Positions 46,863-57,181 of a DNA stretch of 64,000 bases are shown here, piece by piece (positions within the stretch are counted from its first letter, which is position 1; each line of letters starts with the position of its first letter). The stretch spans positions 62,001 to 126,000 of the forward strand of contig JAGWWS010000001.1 of assembly GCA_018970255.1 (NCBI GenBank), written 5' to 3'. The stretch comes from Verrucomicrobiota bacterium (GTDB lineage Bacteria; Verrucomicrobiota; Verrucomicrobiia; Chthoniobacterales; Terrimicrobiaceae). The notes under the pieces are model-generated. The model was given only the letters and a program-made list of their open reading frames with translations. It was not told the origin of the DNA and did not search any database. The position numbers and the translations under genes were made by a program.

Positions 46863-48026
46863 TCAACGCCCCGGCATGGCTTCCAGCACGAGACCCTTCA
46901 GGTATTCGGTTTCCGGCAGGCCGACCACCACAGGGTGGTCCAAGGGTTGACCGATTCGTTGGAGGAGTCGCATTCCTCGGCGGGCGTCGTTGAGGCCCTC
47001 CGATACCGCCTGTTCGAATTCGTGTGCGGCGACATGGTGCGAGCAGGAGAAAGTGGCGAGAATTCCGTTTTTTGAAAGCAACCGGGCGGCGGAGGCGTGA
47101 AGGTCGCGGTAGCCTTTAAGGGCTTCCTTCACGCGGTTGCGCGCTTTCGCAAAGGATGGCGGGTCCAGGACGATGAGGTCGAATTCCTGCGGCACGGGCT
47201 TGCGAAGGAAGTCGAACACATCGGCATGGCGGATGCCGATGGAAACGCCGTTGCGCGCAGCATTCTTTTCCAGAGCGACCACGGCTTCGGCTCCGGCTTC
47301 CACGGCGGTGGCGGACGCCGCACCGGCTTTCGCGCAGGCAAGCGCGAATCCGCCTTGGTTCGAGAAGCAATCGAGAACATGCCGCCCGTGCGCCATGGCG
47401 GCGATGGTTTTGTAGGACTCGATTTGGTCGAGATAGAGGCCGGTTTTGTGCCCGCCCAGCGGATCCACCGTGAAAACCACGCCCGCCGCCTCGGCTTCGA
47501 CCGGACCGGGGTTTTCCCCGCAGAGAATTCCTTTACGCATTTCCAAGCCCTCGGCAGCGCGCACGGGGGCGTCATTGCGCTCGATGATGCAAGCTGCGCC
47601 GGTGAGTTCGGCGAGCACACTGGCGACCGTTTGGCGCCGTTGGTCCATCGCATGGGTGAGGGTTTGCAAAACCACCACCGGGCCGTAGCGGTCAGCAATC
47701 ACTCCCGGCAGGCCATCGCTCTCGCTCCAAACGAGGCGGCCAAGGTCCGGGCGGCAACCGGCGCGCTGGCGGTATTCGAGGGCCTGTGAAATGCGTCGGC
47801 GGAAAAAATCCTCATCGAGGTCCTGACGCCGGCGCGAGAACCGCCGCACCACGATTTGCGAGCGCGAATTGAAAATGCCGACGCCGAGGAGGTGGTCGCG
47901 GCCGTCCTTGATGGAAACGACATCGCCATCCACAGGAGAGCCGAAGGTTTTCAGGATCTCGCTGGCATAGACCCAATCGTGGCCGTGCAGGATGCGCGAG
48001 CGGGGGCGGACGACGATTCCTCCCAT
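46863..48026 (-). CDS. rlmI: Class I rRNA methyltransferase, RlmI-like
   Basis: A 387-residue protein with an N-terminal PUA-like domain (RPRSRILHGHDWVYASEI) and a SAM-dependent methyltransferase domain: VLDCFSNQGGFALACAKAGA is the SAM-binding motif and LIVLDPPSFAKARN the DPPSF catalytic motif, as in 23S rRNA m5C1962 methyltransferase. Length matches. The start at 48026 is chosen because MGGIVVRPRSR begins the family alignment; an upstream start would overlap the MEKHLA gene. Confidence 0.9.
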   Translation of the reverse strand: MGGIVVRPRSRILHGHDWVYASEILKTFGSPVDGDVVSIKDGRDHLLGVGIFNSRSQIVVRRFSRRRQDLDEDFFRRRISQALEYRQRAGCRPDLGRLVWSESDGLPGVIADRYGPVVVLQTLTHAMDQRRQTVASVLAELTGAACIIERNDAPVRAAEGLEMRKGILCGENPGPVEAEAAGVVFTVDPLGGHKTGLYLDQIESYKTIAAMAHGRHVLDCFSNQGGFALACAKAGAASATAVEAGAEAVVALEKNAARNGVSIGIRHADVFDFLRKPVPQEFDLIVLDPPSFAKARNRVKEALKGYRDLHASAARLLSKNGILATFSCSHHVAAHEFEQAVSEGLNDARRGMRLLQRIGQPLDHPVVVGLPETEYLKGLVLEAMPGR

Positions 48027-48030
48027 GCGG

Positions 48031-48504
48031 TCAGCCCTCCAAAAACTCCCAACAGCCAAAGGTTGCCGCCTGCCCGGCGAAGTCGCCGGAGGCATCAACC
48101 AGGTTCCAAACCGTCGCCTGCTGGATCCGGAAACGGCGGCCGTTTTTTGAAATCCGGATGCCCGAGTAGTCGTCCACGAAGCCGTGTTCCCGCACCCGGG
48201 CGAGGAAGGCGGCGCGCTCGGCGCGGTGCATTGGTTCGGCCGTATGCCGCGAGGGCGTGTGCACTAGCGTGTCCCAATCCATCTCCCAAAGTTGCAGCGC
48301 AGCGGCATTCCCGTAGTTCAGAATTTGGTCTTCTTCCGTGCCGCCCGAGACCACCACGAATGGTGCTTCGAACAAATGCCTCGCATCTTCCGCCGCGTCA
48401 CCACTGCGCGCGAGCAATTCCCGCCCGGTCATGCGCTGGTGGGAATCGAGAAGCAATGCCGTGTGCCTCTCAAGGAATCCGCGATGCTTTTCAAAAAAAT
48501 CCAT
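48031..48504 (-). CDS. MEKHLA-domain (PAS-like) protein
   Basis: A 157-residue soluble protein matching the MEKHLA domain, a PAS-like sensor module: LLDSHQRMTGRELL, EAPFVVVSGGTEEDQILNYGNAAALQLWEMDW, then VREHGFVDDYSGIRISKNGRRFRIQQATVWNLVDASG and a final GQAATFGCWE. Such domains usually bind small ligands. The start at 48504 is preferred because further upstream the frame overlaps the divergent ridA region. It lies 4 bp before the RlmI-like gene. Confidence 0.8.
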   Translation of the reverse strand: MDFFEKHRGFLERHTALLLDSHQRMTGRELLARSGDAAEDARHLFEAPFVVVSGGTEEDQILNYGNAAALQLWEMDWDTLVHTPSRHTAEPMHRAERAAFLARVREHGFVDDYSGIRISKNGRRFRIQQATVWNLVDASGDFAGQAATFGCWEFLEG

Positions 48505-48584
48505 CAGCGGTCGTTGTAGTCCAACCGCCACGCCGTGGCGAATGGCGATTTCGCGGCTTGAGGGCGCGGGCGGGATGGGTTGGG

Positions 48585-48980
48585 ATGAGTGCGATGAAAA
48601 AACAACTCCGCGACATCCCCGGCGGTCCACCCGCCCTCGGTCCGTATTCGCTTGGCGTCGTCGCCAGCGGGAAATTCGTGTTCGTCTCCGGCATGACCCC
48701 CTGGGACCCGGCGACCGGAAAAATCGAGCGCGGCTCGATTGCGCGGCAAACCGAGTTGGTTTTGGAGAATGTCAAAAAAGTCCTGGCGGCAGCCGGCGCG
48801 GATTTCAGCCATGTCGTCAGTTCGCGCGTTTACCTCTCCGAACTCACGAAGGAAAATTTCCAGGAGATGAACGGCGTTTACACCCGCTACTTCGGCGACT
48901 CCGCGCCCGCCCGCGCCACCATCGGCGCGCAGCTCCTCGGCTTCGATGTTGAAATCGAGTGTGTCGCCGCACTCGACTGA
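48585..48980 (+). CDS. ridA: RidA family protein (enamine/imine deaminase)
   Basis: A 131-residue RidA (YjgF/YER057c/UK114) protein that hydrolyses reactive enamine/imine intermediates from pyridoxal enzymes. Family blocks are ALGPYSLGVVASGKFVFVSGMTPWDP, LVLENVKKVLAAAGADFSHVV, SRVYLSELTKENFQEMNGVYTRYFG and APARATIGAQ with the active-site Arg. Two starts are possible, 48585 and 48594. It converges on the cytosine deaminase gene with a 3-bp gap. Confidence 0.92.
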   Translation: MSAMKKQLRDIPGGPPALGPYSLGVVASGKFVFVSGMTPWDPATGKIERGSIARQTELVLENVKKVLAAAGADFSHVVSSRVYLSELTKENFQEMNGVYTRYFGDSAPARATIGAQLLGFDVEIECVAALD

Positions 48981-48983
48981 AAA

Positions 48984-49430
48984 CTACTCGCCGATGTCCT
49001 CGTTCCAGAGGGACGGATTTTTTTCGATGAATTCCTCCATGAGCGCGATGCACTCCTCGTCGTGGAGGATTTCCACTTCCACGCCTTGCGAGCGGACATG
49101 CTGCTCGGGACCTTGAAAGGTTTTGTTCTCGCCCACCACCACGCGGGGGATTCCGTAAAGCAGGATTGCGCCGCTGCACATCGGGCAAGGCGAGAGGGTC
49201 GAGTAAATCGTGCAGCGCCGGTAAACCGAGGCGGGGAGGCGGCCGGCGTTCTCGAGGCAATTCATCTCCGCATGGTGGATCACGCTGCCGTCCTGCACCC
49301 GGCGGTTGTGCCCGCGGCCTATGATTTTTCCATCGAGCACCAGCACGGACCCGATCGGGATGCCGCCTTCACCGCGGCCCTTGCGCGCCTCTTCGATTGC
49401 CGCCTGCAGGAATGGGTCTTTCGTTGGCAT
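48984..49430 (-). CDS. Cytosine deaminase-like zinc enzyme (fungal FCY1 type)
   Basis: A 148-residue zinc-dependent deaminase. The zinc/catalytic motifs are HAE (His53, Glu55) and PCPMC (Cys82, Cys85), with a 29-residue His-to-Cys spacing identical to yeast cytosine deaminase Fcy1. The C-terminal half is also Fcy1-like (YGIPRVVVGENKTFQG, and the end WNEDIGE). Converts cytosine to uracil, if specificity holds. It starts 7 bp after gmhB, as the last gene of the heptose group. This is a small type unlike E. coli CodA. Confidence 0.88.
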   Translation of the reverse strand: MPTKDPFLQAAIEEARKGRGEGGIPIGSVLVLDGKIIGRGHNRRVQDGSVIHHAEMNCLENAGRLPASVYRRCTIYSTLSPCPMCSGAILLYGIPRVVVGENKTFQGPEQHVRSQGVEVEILHDEECIALMEEFIEKNPSLWNEDIGE

Positions 49431-49437
49431 CGCGTTG

Positions 49438-49971
49438 TCAGTTTCGGCAGAGCCCGAGGATCATGTCGAGCGCGGCCACGGCATCGTCCATGACAAAGTC
49501 GGCCTGCGCGGAGTTTTCCTGCGCCGCGCCGTATCCGGTCCTGACCAAAACCGACCGGCACCCGGCGCGCCGGCCGCATTCCACATCGATGGTTTTGTCG
49601 CCGACCATCCAACACTTCGCGAGGTCGATCCCATGGTCACGGGCGGCTTCCTCGAGCATTCCGGTGCCCGGCTTGCGGCGCGGGGTGGGGGATTCGGGAT
49701 GGTCGGGGCAAAAATACACGGCATCGATTCCGCCGAAGGTTTGCCGCAGGAACTCGGCATTCACCGCTGCGTATTGTTCGGGCGTGATGCGGCCTTTCGA
49801 GAGCCCGCTTTGGTTTGTCACCACCACCGTGAGCCAGCCGGCGTGCCGCATCCTTAGCAATGCCCCCGCGATCCCGGGAAAAACCGCCACCCGCGCGGGG
49901 TCGTTGCAATAATCGACCTCCTCCATCAGCGTGCCGTCGCGGTCGAGGAAAACTGCCCGCCGGTCACCCAC
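49438..49971 (-). CDS. gmhB: D-glycero-D-manno-heptose 1,7-bisphosphate phosphatase
   Basis: A 177-residue HAD-family phosphatase in LPS heptose synthesis. Motif I is FLDRDGTLMEEVDYCNDP, then VVTNQSGLSKGRI (Thr-Asn-Gln), then the zinc loop region PDHPESPTPRRKPGTGM, and a final CWMVGDKTIDVECGRRAGCRSVLV. The start is GTG, overlapping the hldE stop by 8 nt, chosen because it places the FLDRDG strand correctly and gives normal GmhB length. Confidence 0.9.
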   Translation of the reverse strand: MGDRRAVFLDRDGTLMEEVDYCNDPARVAVFPGIAGALLRMRHAGWLTVVVTNQSGLSKGRITPEQYAAVNAEFLRQTFGGIDAVYFCPDHPESPTPRRKPGTGMLEEAARDHGIDLAKCWMVGDKTIDVECGRRAGCRSVLVRTGYGAAQENSAQADFVMDDAVAALDMILGLCRN

Positions 49972-50968
49972 CTTTTTGGAAGGATTCGCGCAACTCCGCC
50001 GCAGTGAGCGTCGCCGTCCCGAGTTTGCCAACGACAATTCCGCTGGCGTGGTTGGAAATTTCCGCGGCTTCCTTGGGTTCCGCCCCGGCGCAAATCGCAA
50101 GCGTGTAGAGTGCGATTGCCGTATCGCCGGCGCCCGAAACATCGAACACCTCCCGCGCCCGCGTGGGCGTGTGGTAGGGCTCAGCCCCAGTCCGAAACAA
50201 CACCATCCCGTGCTCGCCGAGCGTGATGAGCAAACCGGGCAAGTTCCACTTCTCCAACAACCTGCCACCCACCTCCAGCAGCGCCGAATCCGCAAGGGGA
50301 TCGGCCGCCGCACCGGGGTCGGGCATCCCGGCCATCGCGAAGGCTTCCGAACGGTTCGGCTTCAACAAATCGACCCCGCTCCAGTCCAACGGGTTCTGTG
50401 GATTCGGGTCGGCGGCGATGTATTTGCCTGCCTCGCGCGCCATCCGCCCGACGCGGTCCTTGAGCGCCTGCGTCAAAAACCCCTTCCCGTAATCCTCGAA
50501 AATCACGGCGTCCACTTTGCCGAGGATGCCGCCAACGGTTTCGCAGGCTTGTTCCAAAACTTTTGCGTCCAATGGCAAACGCTTCTCGCGGTCCACGCGG
50601 ACGACTTGTTGTTGCCGGGCGACGATGCGTGTTTTGACAATCGTCGGCCGGCCGGCCTCGGCCACGAGCCCGCCGGTTTCGATGCCCTCCGCCCCGAGCA
50701 ACCCGCCGAGCCGCCCGGCATGGGCATCCTCGCCCACGAGCCCGCAAAGCCAGACCCCGGCGCAGAACGGCCGCAAGTTCCTTGCGACATTCGCCGCGCC
50801 GCCCGGGTAGCTGGTTTCCTCCTGCACTTCGACCACCGGCACCGGCGCCTCGGGCGAAATCCGCGAGACCCGCCCCCACACGAATTCATCGAGCATCACA
50901 TCGCCCACCACCAGCAACCGGCGGTCCGCCGCCGCTTGAAGAAGGTGTTGTAATCTCGCCGGATTCAT
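49964..50968 (-). CDS. hldE: D-glycero-beta-D-manno-heptose-7-phosphate kinase
   Basis: A 334-residue PfkB/ribokinase-fold kinase matching the N-terminal kinase domain of HldE/RfaE: VVGDVMLDEFVWGRVSRISPEAPVPVVEV, SYPGGAANVARNL, FEDYGKGFLTQALKDRV, LKPNRSEA and FDVSGAGDTAIALYTLAICAG (catalytic Asp). The adenylyltransferase second domain of bifunctional HldE is absent, so a separate HldC-type gene should exist elsewhere. Upstream gene for an operon with gmhB and the deaminase. Confidence 0.93.
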   Translation of the reverse strand: MNPARLQHLLQAAADRRLLVVGDVMLDEFVWGRVSRISPEAPVPVVEVQEETSYPGGAANVARNLRPFCAGVWLCGLVGEDAHAGRLGGLLGAEGIETGGLVAEAGRPTIVKTRIVARQQQVVRVDREKRLPLDAKVLEQACETVGGILGKVDAVIFEDYGKGFLTQALKDRVGRMAREAGKYIAADPNPQNPLDWSGVDLLKPNRSEAFAMAGMPDPGAAADPLADSALLEVGGRLLEKWNLPGLLITLGEHGMVLFRTGAEPYHTPTRAREVFDVSGAGDTAIALYTLAICAGAEPKEAAEISNHASGIVVGKLGTATLTAAELRESFQKGG

Positions 50969-51022
50969 TCCAATGTCCCGAGGGTTCTAAACGGACCCCG
51001 CCCGCACAACAAAGCCGAAATT

Positions 51023-51844
51023 TTGAAAACGCCAAAACTTCCGCCGACGGCCGCAGCCATCCTCGCCGCGGCAGCCACGATCGGCTTGCTCGCGGCCCAG
51101 CAAGGCCCCGAAACCATCGACCTCGAAGCCTTTCCCGCCCAATCCATCGACGAGGTCGTCGTCCCCGTCCCGAGCGAGGTGTTCGTCGTCCTCGACAAGC
51201 TGGGGAACCCGAATTGGCGCCGCGAATTGCGCGGTTCCCTCGGCAAACAAACCACGAACCGCGCCCAGGTCGCGCTCCTGCTTGGCACCGTCATCGCAGA
51301 GGGCTTCGTGGCCGTCGAGGCCGAGGACCCCGAGCGCGTGAAGGAGATTGGCCGCCGCGTCCTCTCGCTTTCGAAAGCCATCAATGTGGAAAAAGCCGTG
51401 CTCGAGCGCGCGAACAGCATCACCGACAAGGCCGAGGCCAAGGATTGGCAGGCCGTCCGCAAGGAATTCGACGGCGCCCTCCAGGATGTCAAAGGCGCCA
51501 TGCAGGAACTCGGCGACGATGAGCTCGCCCAGCTCGTGAGCGTGGGCGGTTGGATCCGCGGCACCGAGGTCCTCACCTCCATCGTCAACAAAACCTTCAC
51601 CGCCGACGGCGCCGAACTCCTCCACCAGCCCGCCCTGCTCGAATTTTTCTCCGACAAGCTCTCCGGCCTCTCGAACCGCCGGCTGGCCAACGATGCCCTC
51701 GTCCTCGACATCCGGCGCATGCTCGACCGCATCGAGCCGCTGATTGGCGACGGCGATGGCGCGGGCATCACCCCCGAGGGCGTGAAGCGCATCCACCGCC
51801 TCACCGGCGAGATGGTTGGAAAAATCACCCTCCAGGGAACTTGA
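51023..51844 (+). CDS. Exported protein of unknown function
   Basis: A 273-residue protein starting with TTG. A short hydrophobic N-terminal stretch (about 9-25) suggests export. The rest is mainly helical with Asp/Glu/Lys-rich amphipathic segments and no catalytic motif recognised. It heads a plus-strand series followed within 10 bp by another exported protein, then phoH and the HD protein. The divergent hldE start lies 54 bp away. Function unknown. Confidence 0.7.
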   Translation: MKTPKLPPTAAAILAAAATIGLLAAQQGPETIDLEAFPAQSIDEVVVPVPSEVFVVLDKLGNPNWRRELRGSLGKQTTNRAQVALLLGTVIAEGFVAVEAEDPERVKEIGRRVLSLSKAINVEKAVLERANSITDKAEAKDWQAVRKEFDGALQDVKGAMQELGDDELAQLVSVGGWIRGTEVLTSIVNKTFTADGAELLHQPALLEFFSDKLSGLSNRRLANDALVLDIRRMLDRIEPLIGDGDGAGITPEGVKRIHRLTGEMVGKITLQGT

Positions 51845-51852
51845 GCGCCGCC

Positions 51853-52281
51853 GTGAAAAAACTCCTCGCCGCAGCCCTGCTGCTCGCCGCCGGCACCGCC
51901 GCATGGGCCTATGTGGACGACGCCCTCTCCTTCGCCTACGAGGCCGCCACGCCGTATGTGAAACGCGGCTTCAATGTCCGCGAAGACGCCTGGGGCGGCG
52001 ACCTCGGCGTCCAGGACAAGCAGGCCGTGAAAGCCCAGCTCTTCAAGGGCAACGAATACTGGTTCTGCCTCGGCACCGATGTGAAGCGCGCCGTCCTCTC
52101 CGTGAATGTCTACGATTCGAAAGGCCAGCTCGTGAACGCCGAGGCCACCCGCCCCGGCCAGCTCACCGCCGTCCGCATCGCGCCCCAGCGCACCGGCACC
52201 TACTACGCCATCGTCACGATTTTGAAGTCCCCCGAGGAACGCACAGGCTGGGCCCTCGTTTACGCCTACAAGGCGAAGTGA
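51853..52281 (+). CDS. Small exported protein of unknown function
   Basis: A 142-residue protein with a signal peptide (KKLLAAALLLAAGTAAWA, cleavage probably after WAY). The mature part begins with YVDDALSFAYEAATPYV and continues with beta-rich sequence containing GNEYWFCLGTDVKRAVLSVNVYD and a TGTYYAIVTI strand, suggesting a small beta-sandwich periplasmic domain. Start GTG at 51853; a TTG at 51841 is an alternative. Lies between the unknown gene and phoH. Confidence 0.7.
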   Translation: MKKLLAAALLLAAGTAAWAYVDDALSFAYEAATPYVKRGFNVREDAWGGDLGVQDKQAVKAQLFKGNEYWFCLGTDVKRAVLSVNVYDSKGQLVNAEATRPGQLTAVRIAPQRTGTYYAIVTILKSPEERTGWALVYAYKAK

Positions 52282-52297
52282 CGCCCCGCCACCGTTG

Positions 52298-53269
<972 letters not shown>

Positions 53270-53354
53270 AATCCAGTCCATGAAACGCAAATCCCCGTCC
53301 GATTCCCGCGCCGCGCGGCGCACCCCTTTCCTCCCGTCCTCCCTGGACTGATCG

Positions 53355-54941
53355 ATGTTCGACATTTTCAAACGCTGGCGCCTCGTCGGCCGGGGCATGG
53401 ATTGCGGGAAGCGCCGCCGCACAATCGTCGATAGCGACTTCCTCCACTCGCTCGAAACCGGCTGGGTGCTGCGCTCGGCCCTCCTCGCCGCATTCGTCCT
53501 CGGCCTGGCCGCCCTCATCTTCACCGGCATCCAGGAAGAGCCCGCGAAAAAATTCCTCCTCTGCCTGCTCATCCTCGTCACCGCGGTCGCCCAGCTTTGG
53601 ATCAACCACCCCGCCACCTTCGGCAGCAACTCCCGCCTTTGCCTCGTCCTCGGCATCATGCTTGCCCAGCTCGGCGTCATCAAAGCCATCCTCAGCCAGG
53701 CCGCCAGCGGCAACATCGACCTCCAGCTCGCCCCGCTCCTCATCCCCTACGCCTTCGCCCCGCTGGTGCTCTCGGTTCTCCTCGGGCGCAACCACGGCCT
53801 CTACGCCGCCGTGTTCGTCAGCCTCTGGGGCTCGCTCCTCATCGGGCGCATCGACCCCGTTTTCCTCGTCATTTCCCTCATCACCGGTTTCATCGCCGTT
53901 TTTGTGACCCTGCAGGTCCGCCGCCGCAGCCGCCTCGTGCGCGCCGGCGTCTATGTCGGCCTCGCCACCTGGATCCTCGCCGCCGCCTTCGGGCAAATCG
54001 GCCCCATCTCCCTGTTCCCGGGCGAAACCGATTGGCGCATGGTGGGCTGGCAAAGCCTCGCGGCCTTCGCCACCGGCATCGCCACGGCCGTCGTGGTCAG
54101 CGGCATCCTCCCGATGCTCGAGCACGCCTTCAAAATCACCACCGAAATCTCCTGGCTCGAGATGAGCGACCTGAACCACCCCCTCCTCAAGCGCCTCAGC
54201 CTCGAAGCCCCCGGCACCTACCACCACTCGCTCGCCGTCGCGAACCTCGCCGAGGCCGCCGCCGAAAAAGTCGGCGCGAACCCCACCGTCTGCCGCGTGG
54301 CCTCGTATTTCCACGACATCGGCAAGCTCGTGAAGCCCCAGTATTTCACCGAAAACGCCCCCCCCGGCCACAACCCCCACGACGACCTCACCCCCACCAT
54401 GAGCGCCCTCATCATCATCGCCCATGTGAAAGAAGGCGTGGACCTCGCGCTCAAGAACAAGCTCAACCCCGAGATCGTCGACATCATCGGCCAGCACCAC
54501 GGCACCTCCACCGTCTCCTACTTCCTCCAGGTCGCCCTCCAGCAGCAGGAGGATGCCCGCCTCGGCGGCAAAATCATGAACATGCGCGAGGACGACATCC
54601 CCGAGGTCAGCGAGGAATCGTTCCGCTACCCCGGCCCCCGCCCGCAAACCAAGGAAGCCGCCCTCGTCAGCCTGGCCGATGCCATCGAGAGCGCCTCCCG
54701 CAGCCTCGAGCGCCCCACCCCCCAGCGCATCGACGACCTCGTCCGCAACATCGTCAAATCCCGCCTCGAGGAAGGCCAGCTCGACGAAGCCCCGCTCACG
54801 CTCGCCGAGATTTGGGCCGCCGCCGAAAGTTTCCGCTTCTCGCTCGTCAACATGCTCCACGCCCGCATCGCGTATCCCCGCCGCGACGACCGCGACCTCT
54901 CGCCCCGCGCCAGGGCCGAGGAAAAAGCCGCCGCCGCCTGA
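53355..54941 (+). CDS. 7TM-HD domain protein (PgpH-like)
   Basis: A 528-residue membrane protein: about seven membrane segments (roughly 40-260) followed by a cytoplasmic HD domain (about 275-440) with LSLEAPGTYHHSLAVANLAEAAAEK, YFHDIGKLVKPQYF (His-Asp), IIIAHVKEGVDLA and IIGQHHGTS. This matches the 7TMR-HDED/PgpH group, which hydrolyse c-di-AMP, but the extracellular 7TMR-HDED sensor domain found in PgpH is missing or very short. Position after phoH is conserved in many bacteria. Confidence 0.85.
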   Translation: MFDIFKRWRLVGRGMDCGKRRRTIVDSDFLHSLETGWVLRSALLAAFVLGLAALIFTGIQEEPAKKFLLCLLILVTAVAQLWINHPATFGSNSRLCLVLGIMLAQLGVIKAILSQAASGNIDLQLAPLLIPYAFAPLVLSVLLGRNHGLYAAVFVSLWGSLLIGRIDPVFLVISLITGFIAVFVTLQVRRRSRLVRAGVYVGLATWILAAAFGQIGPISLFPGETDWRMVGWQSLAAFATGIATAVVVSGILPMLEHAFKITTEISWLEMSDLNHPLLKRLSLEAPGTYHHSLAVANLAEAAAEKVGANPTVCRVASYFHDIGKLVKPQYFTENAPPGHNPHDDLTPTMSALIIIAHVKEGVDLALKNKLNPEIVDIIGQHHGTSTVSYFLQVALQQQEDARLGGKIMNMREDDIPEVSEESFRYPGPRPQTKEAALVSLADAIESASRSLERPTPQRIDDLVRNIVKSRLEEGQLDEAPLTLAEIWAAAESFRFSLVNMLHARIAYPRRDDRDLSPRARAEEKAAAA

Positions 54942-54958
54942 GTTCCCCGCCCTTTCCC

Positions 54959-55198
54959 ATGGAGCACGCCTTCCTGCAGGAACTCCACGCCGCCGTGAAA
55001 GCGCGGTTGGACATCGTGGCCGACCATCCCTTCCGCGACCGCGACCCCTCCGCCCACCTGGCCGCCCTCAAAACCGCCGCCGCCCGCCTGGATACCATTG
55101 CCTCGAGCCTTCCCGCCGGCGCCGACCCCGAGTTGCGCCATTACCTCGAGCGCCAAAGCTACACCAAAGCCCTCGCCTGGCTCGAATCCGCTATCTGA
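54959..55198 (+). CDS. Small helical protein of unknown function
   Basis: A 79-residue soluble, Ala/Leu/Glu-rich protein ([21 protein letters not shown] at the N-terminus; [21 protein letters not shown] at the C-terminus), probably all alpha-helical. It starts 17 bp after the HD-protein gene. No homologue is recognised. Reading as a real gene is supported by operon position and codon use similar to neighbours. Confidence 0.55.
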   Translation: MEHAFLQELHAAVKARLDIVADHPFRDRDPSAHLAALKTAAARLDTIASSLPAGADPELRHYLERQSYTKALAWLESAI

Positions 55199-55207
55199 CT
55201 CCCTGGA

Positions 55208-55229
55208 GGGACGACCTCCGTGTCGTCCC
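55208..55229. repeat. REP-like palindrome
   Basis: GGGACGAC, 6 nt (CTCCGT), then GTCGTCCC: a perfect 8-bp inverted repeat followed by CCGATTCGCGG. It lies in the 121-bp gap before pckG. Similar hairpin sequences are, as I recall, scattered in verrucomicrobial genomes, which I cannot verify here. It may act as a repetitive extragenic palindrome. Confidence 0.5.
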
Positions 55230-55319
55230 CGATTCGCGGCACAGCCGCCTACATCCCACAGCATGGGTAATTCTTCTCCTTGTTCCCGAAACCCGTCGGG
55301 CCGAAGTTTGTTCTTAGCC

Positions 55320-57167
55320 ATGAACGCCACTTCCGTTCCGCAAACCGGCTCCCCTCGCCCATTGCTCGACCTCGTCACCTCATGGGTGGACCAAATCGCC
55401 GCACTCACGCAACCCGACGCCGTCTTTTGGTGCGACGGCTCCGCCGAACAGGACCGCGCCATGCGCGAGGCCATCGTCGCCTCGGGCGCCGGCCTTTGGC
55501 TCAACCCCGAAAAGCGCCCGAACTCGCTTCTCGTCCGCAGCGACCCACGCGATGTGGCCCGCGTGGAAGAGCGCACCTACATTTGCTCCCAATCGAAAAA
55601 AGACGCCGGCCCCACGAACAATTGGGAGTCCCCCGAAAAAATGAGAACCCGCCTAAACGGCCTCTTCGCAGGCTGCATGAGGGGCCGCACGATGTTCGCC
55701 ATCCCTTTCAGCATGGGCCCCGTGGGCTCGCCGATCGCGCAATACGGCGTCGAAATTTCCGACAGCCCATATGTCGTTGCGAACATGTCGGTGATGACGC
55801 GCGTGAGCCCGGCCGTTTACGCCGAGGTGGAAAAAGCCGGCTCGTTCGTGAAATGCCTCCACTCCGTCGGGCGTCCGCTCGCGCCGGGCGAAAAGGATGT
55901 CCCCTGGCCGTGCAACCCCGAGAACACCTACATCACCCATTTCCCCGAGGAGCGGCTCATCATGAGCTTCGGCTCGGGCTACGGCGGCAACGCCCTGCTG
56001 GGGAAAAAATGCTTCGCCCTGCGCATCGCCTCGGCCATGGCGCGCGACGAGGGCTGGCTTGCGGAACACATGCTCGTGCTCGGCGTCAAATCCCCGGACG
56101 GCGAGAAAACCTATGTCACAGCTGCCTTCCCCAGCGCCTGCGGCAAAACGAATTTCGCCATGATGGTCCCGCCGGAACCGATGCGCCGGGCGGGTTGGGA
56201 AATCACCTGCGTGGGCGACGACATCGCTTGGATCAAGCCCGGCCCCGACGGCCGCCTGCGCGCCATCAACCCCGAGGCCGGATTTTTCGGCGTCGCCCCG
56301 GGCACATCGTATTCAAGCAACCCGATCGCGATGGATTCCATCAAGAGCGATGCCATTTTCACCAATGTCGCGCTCACCGACGATGGCGATGTCTGGTGGG
56401 AAGGCATGACGAAGGAACCACCGGCGCACCTCGTCGATTGGCTCGGCCGCGATTGGTCGCCCGGGCAGGCCGGCCCCGATGGCAAGCCCGCCGCTAGCAG
56501 CCACCCGAACAGCCGCTTCACCGCCCCGGCGCGCAATTGCCCGGTCATCGACCCCGATTGGGAAAACCCCGCCGGCGTCCCGATCAGCGCCATCATTTTC
56601 GGCGGCCGCCGCTCCACGACGATGCCGCTGATTTTCCAGGCGTTCAACTGGTCCCACGGCGTCTTCCTCGGCGCCACGATGGGTTCCGAAACCACGGCCG
56701 CCGCCGCGGGCGCGGTCGGGCAGGTGCGCCGCGACCCGATGGCCATGCTCCCCTTCTGCGGCTACAACATGGGCGACTACTTCGCCCACTGGCTCGGGAT
56801 GCACCGGCAGATCAAATATGTCCCGCGCATTTTCCATGTGAATTGGTTCCGGAAAAACGCAGAGGGGAAATTCCTGTGGCCCGGCTTCGGTGAAAACGCC
56901 CGCATTCTCGAGTGGATCGTCCAGCGCTGCCGCTTCGGTGCCCACGCGCTCGAGACTCCGATCGGCTGGCTGCCGGACTACTCGGACATCGACATGGAGG
57001 GACTCGAAAAAACCGTGACGCCCGAAATTTTCGCCGAGGCGCAGAGGATTGACACCACCGAGTGGCACCGCGAACTCCTGCTGCAGGACGAACTCTTCAT
57101 CCGCCTCTACAGCGAACTCCCGAAGGAACTCGTCTTCCAGCGCGAACTCTTGATGTCGCGCGTTTGA
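55320..57167 (+). CDS. pckG: Phosphoenolpyruvate carboxykinase (GTP)
   Basis: A 615-residue enzyme that interconverts oxaloacetate and PEP using GTP. The kinase-1 loop is [13 protein letters not shown] (Cys274, the GTP-type hyper-reactive cysteine), the substrate-binding region [21 protein letters not shown], the kinase-2 region [15 protein letters not shown] and the [22 protein letters not shown] block are all present. Length is typical for the GTP form. It converges on a cNMP/FHA regulator gene with 14 bp between stops, but that is not evidence of regulation. Confidence 0.96.
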   Translation: MNATSVPQTGSPRPLLDLVTSWVDQIAALTQPDAVFWCDGSAEQDRAMREAIVASGAGLWLNPEKRPNSLLVRSDPRDVARVEERTYICSQSKKDAGPTNNWESPEKMRTRLNGLFAGCMRGRTMFAIPFSMGPVGSPIAQYGVEISDSPYVVANMSVMTRVSPAVYAEVEKAGSFVKCLHSVGRPLAPGEKDVPWPCNPENTYITHFPEERLIMSFGSGYGGNALLGKKCFALRIASAMARDEGWLAEHMLVLGVKSPDGEKTYVTAAFPSACGKTNFAMMVPPEPMRRAGWEITCVGDDIAWIKPGPDGRLRAINPEAGFFGVAPGTSYSSNPIAMDSIKSDAIFTNVALTDDGDVWWEGMTKEPPAHLVDWLGRDWSPGQAGPDGKPAASSHPNSRFTAPARNCPVIDPDWENPAGVPISAIIFGGRRSTTMPLIFQAFNWSHGVFLGATMGSETTAAAAGAVGQVRRDPMAMLPFCGYNMGDYFAHWLGMHRQIKYVPRIFHVNWFRKNAEGKFLWPGFGENARILEWIVQRCRFGAHALETPIGWLPDYSDIDMEGLEKTVTPEIFAEAQRIDTTEWHRELLLQDELFIRLYSELPKELVFQRELLMSRV

Positions 57168-57181
57168 GGCTCAGCCCCGGC

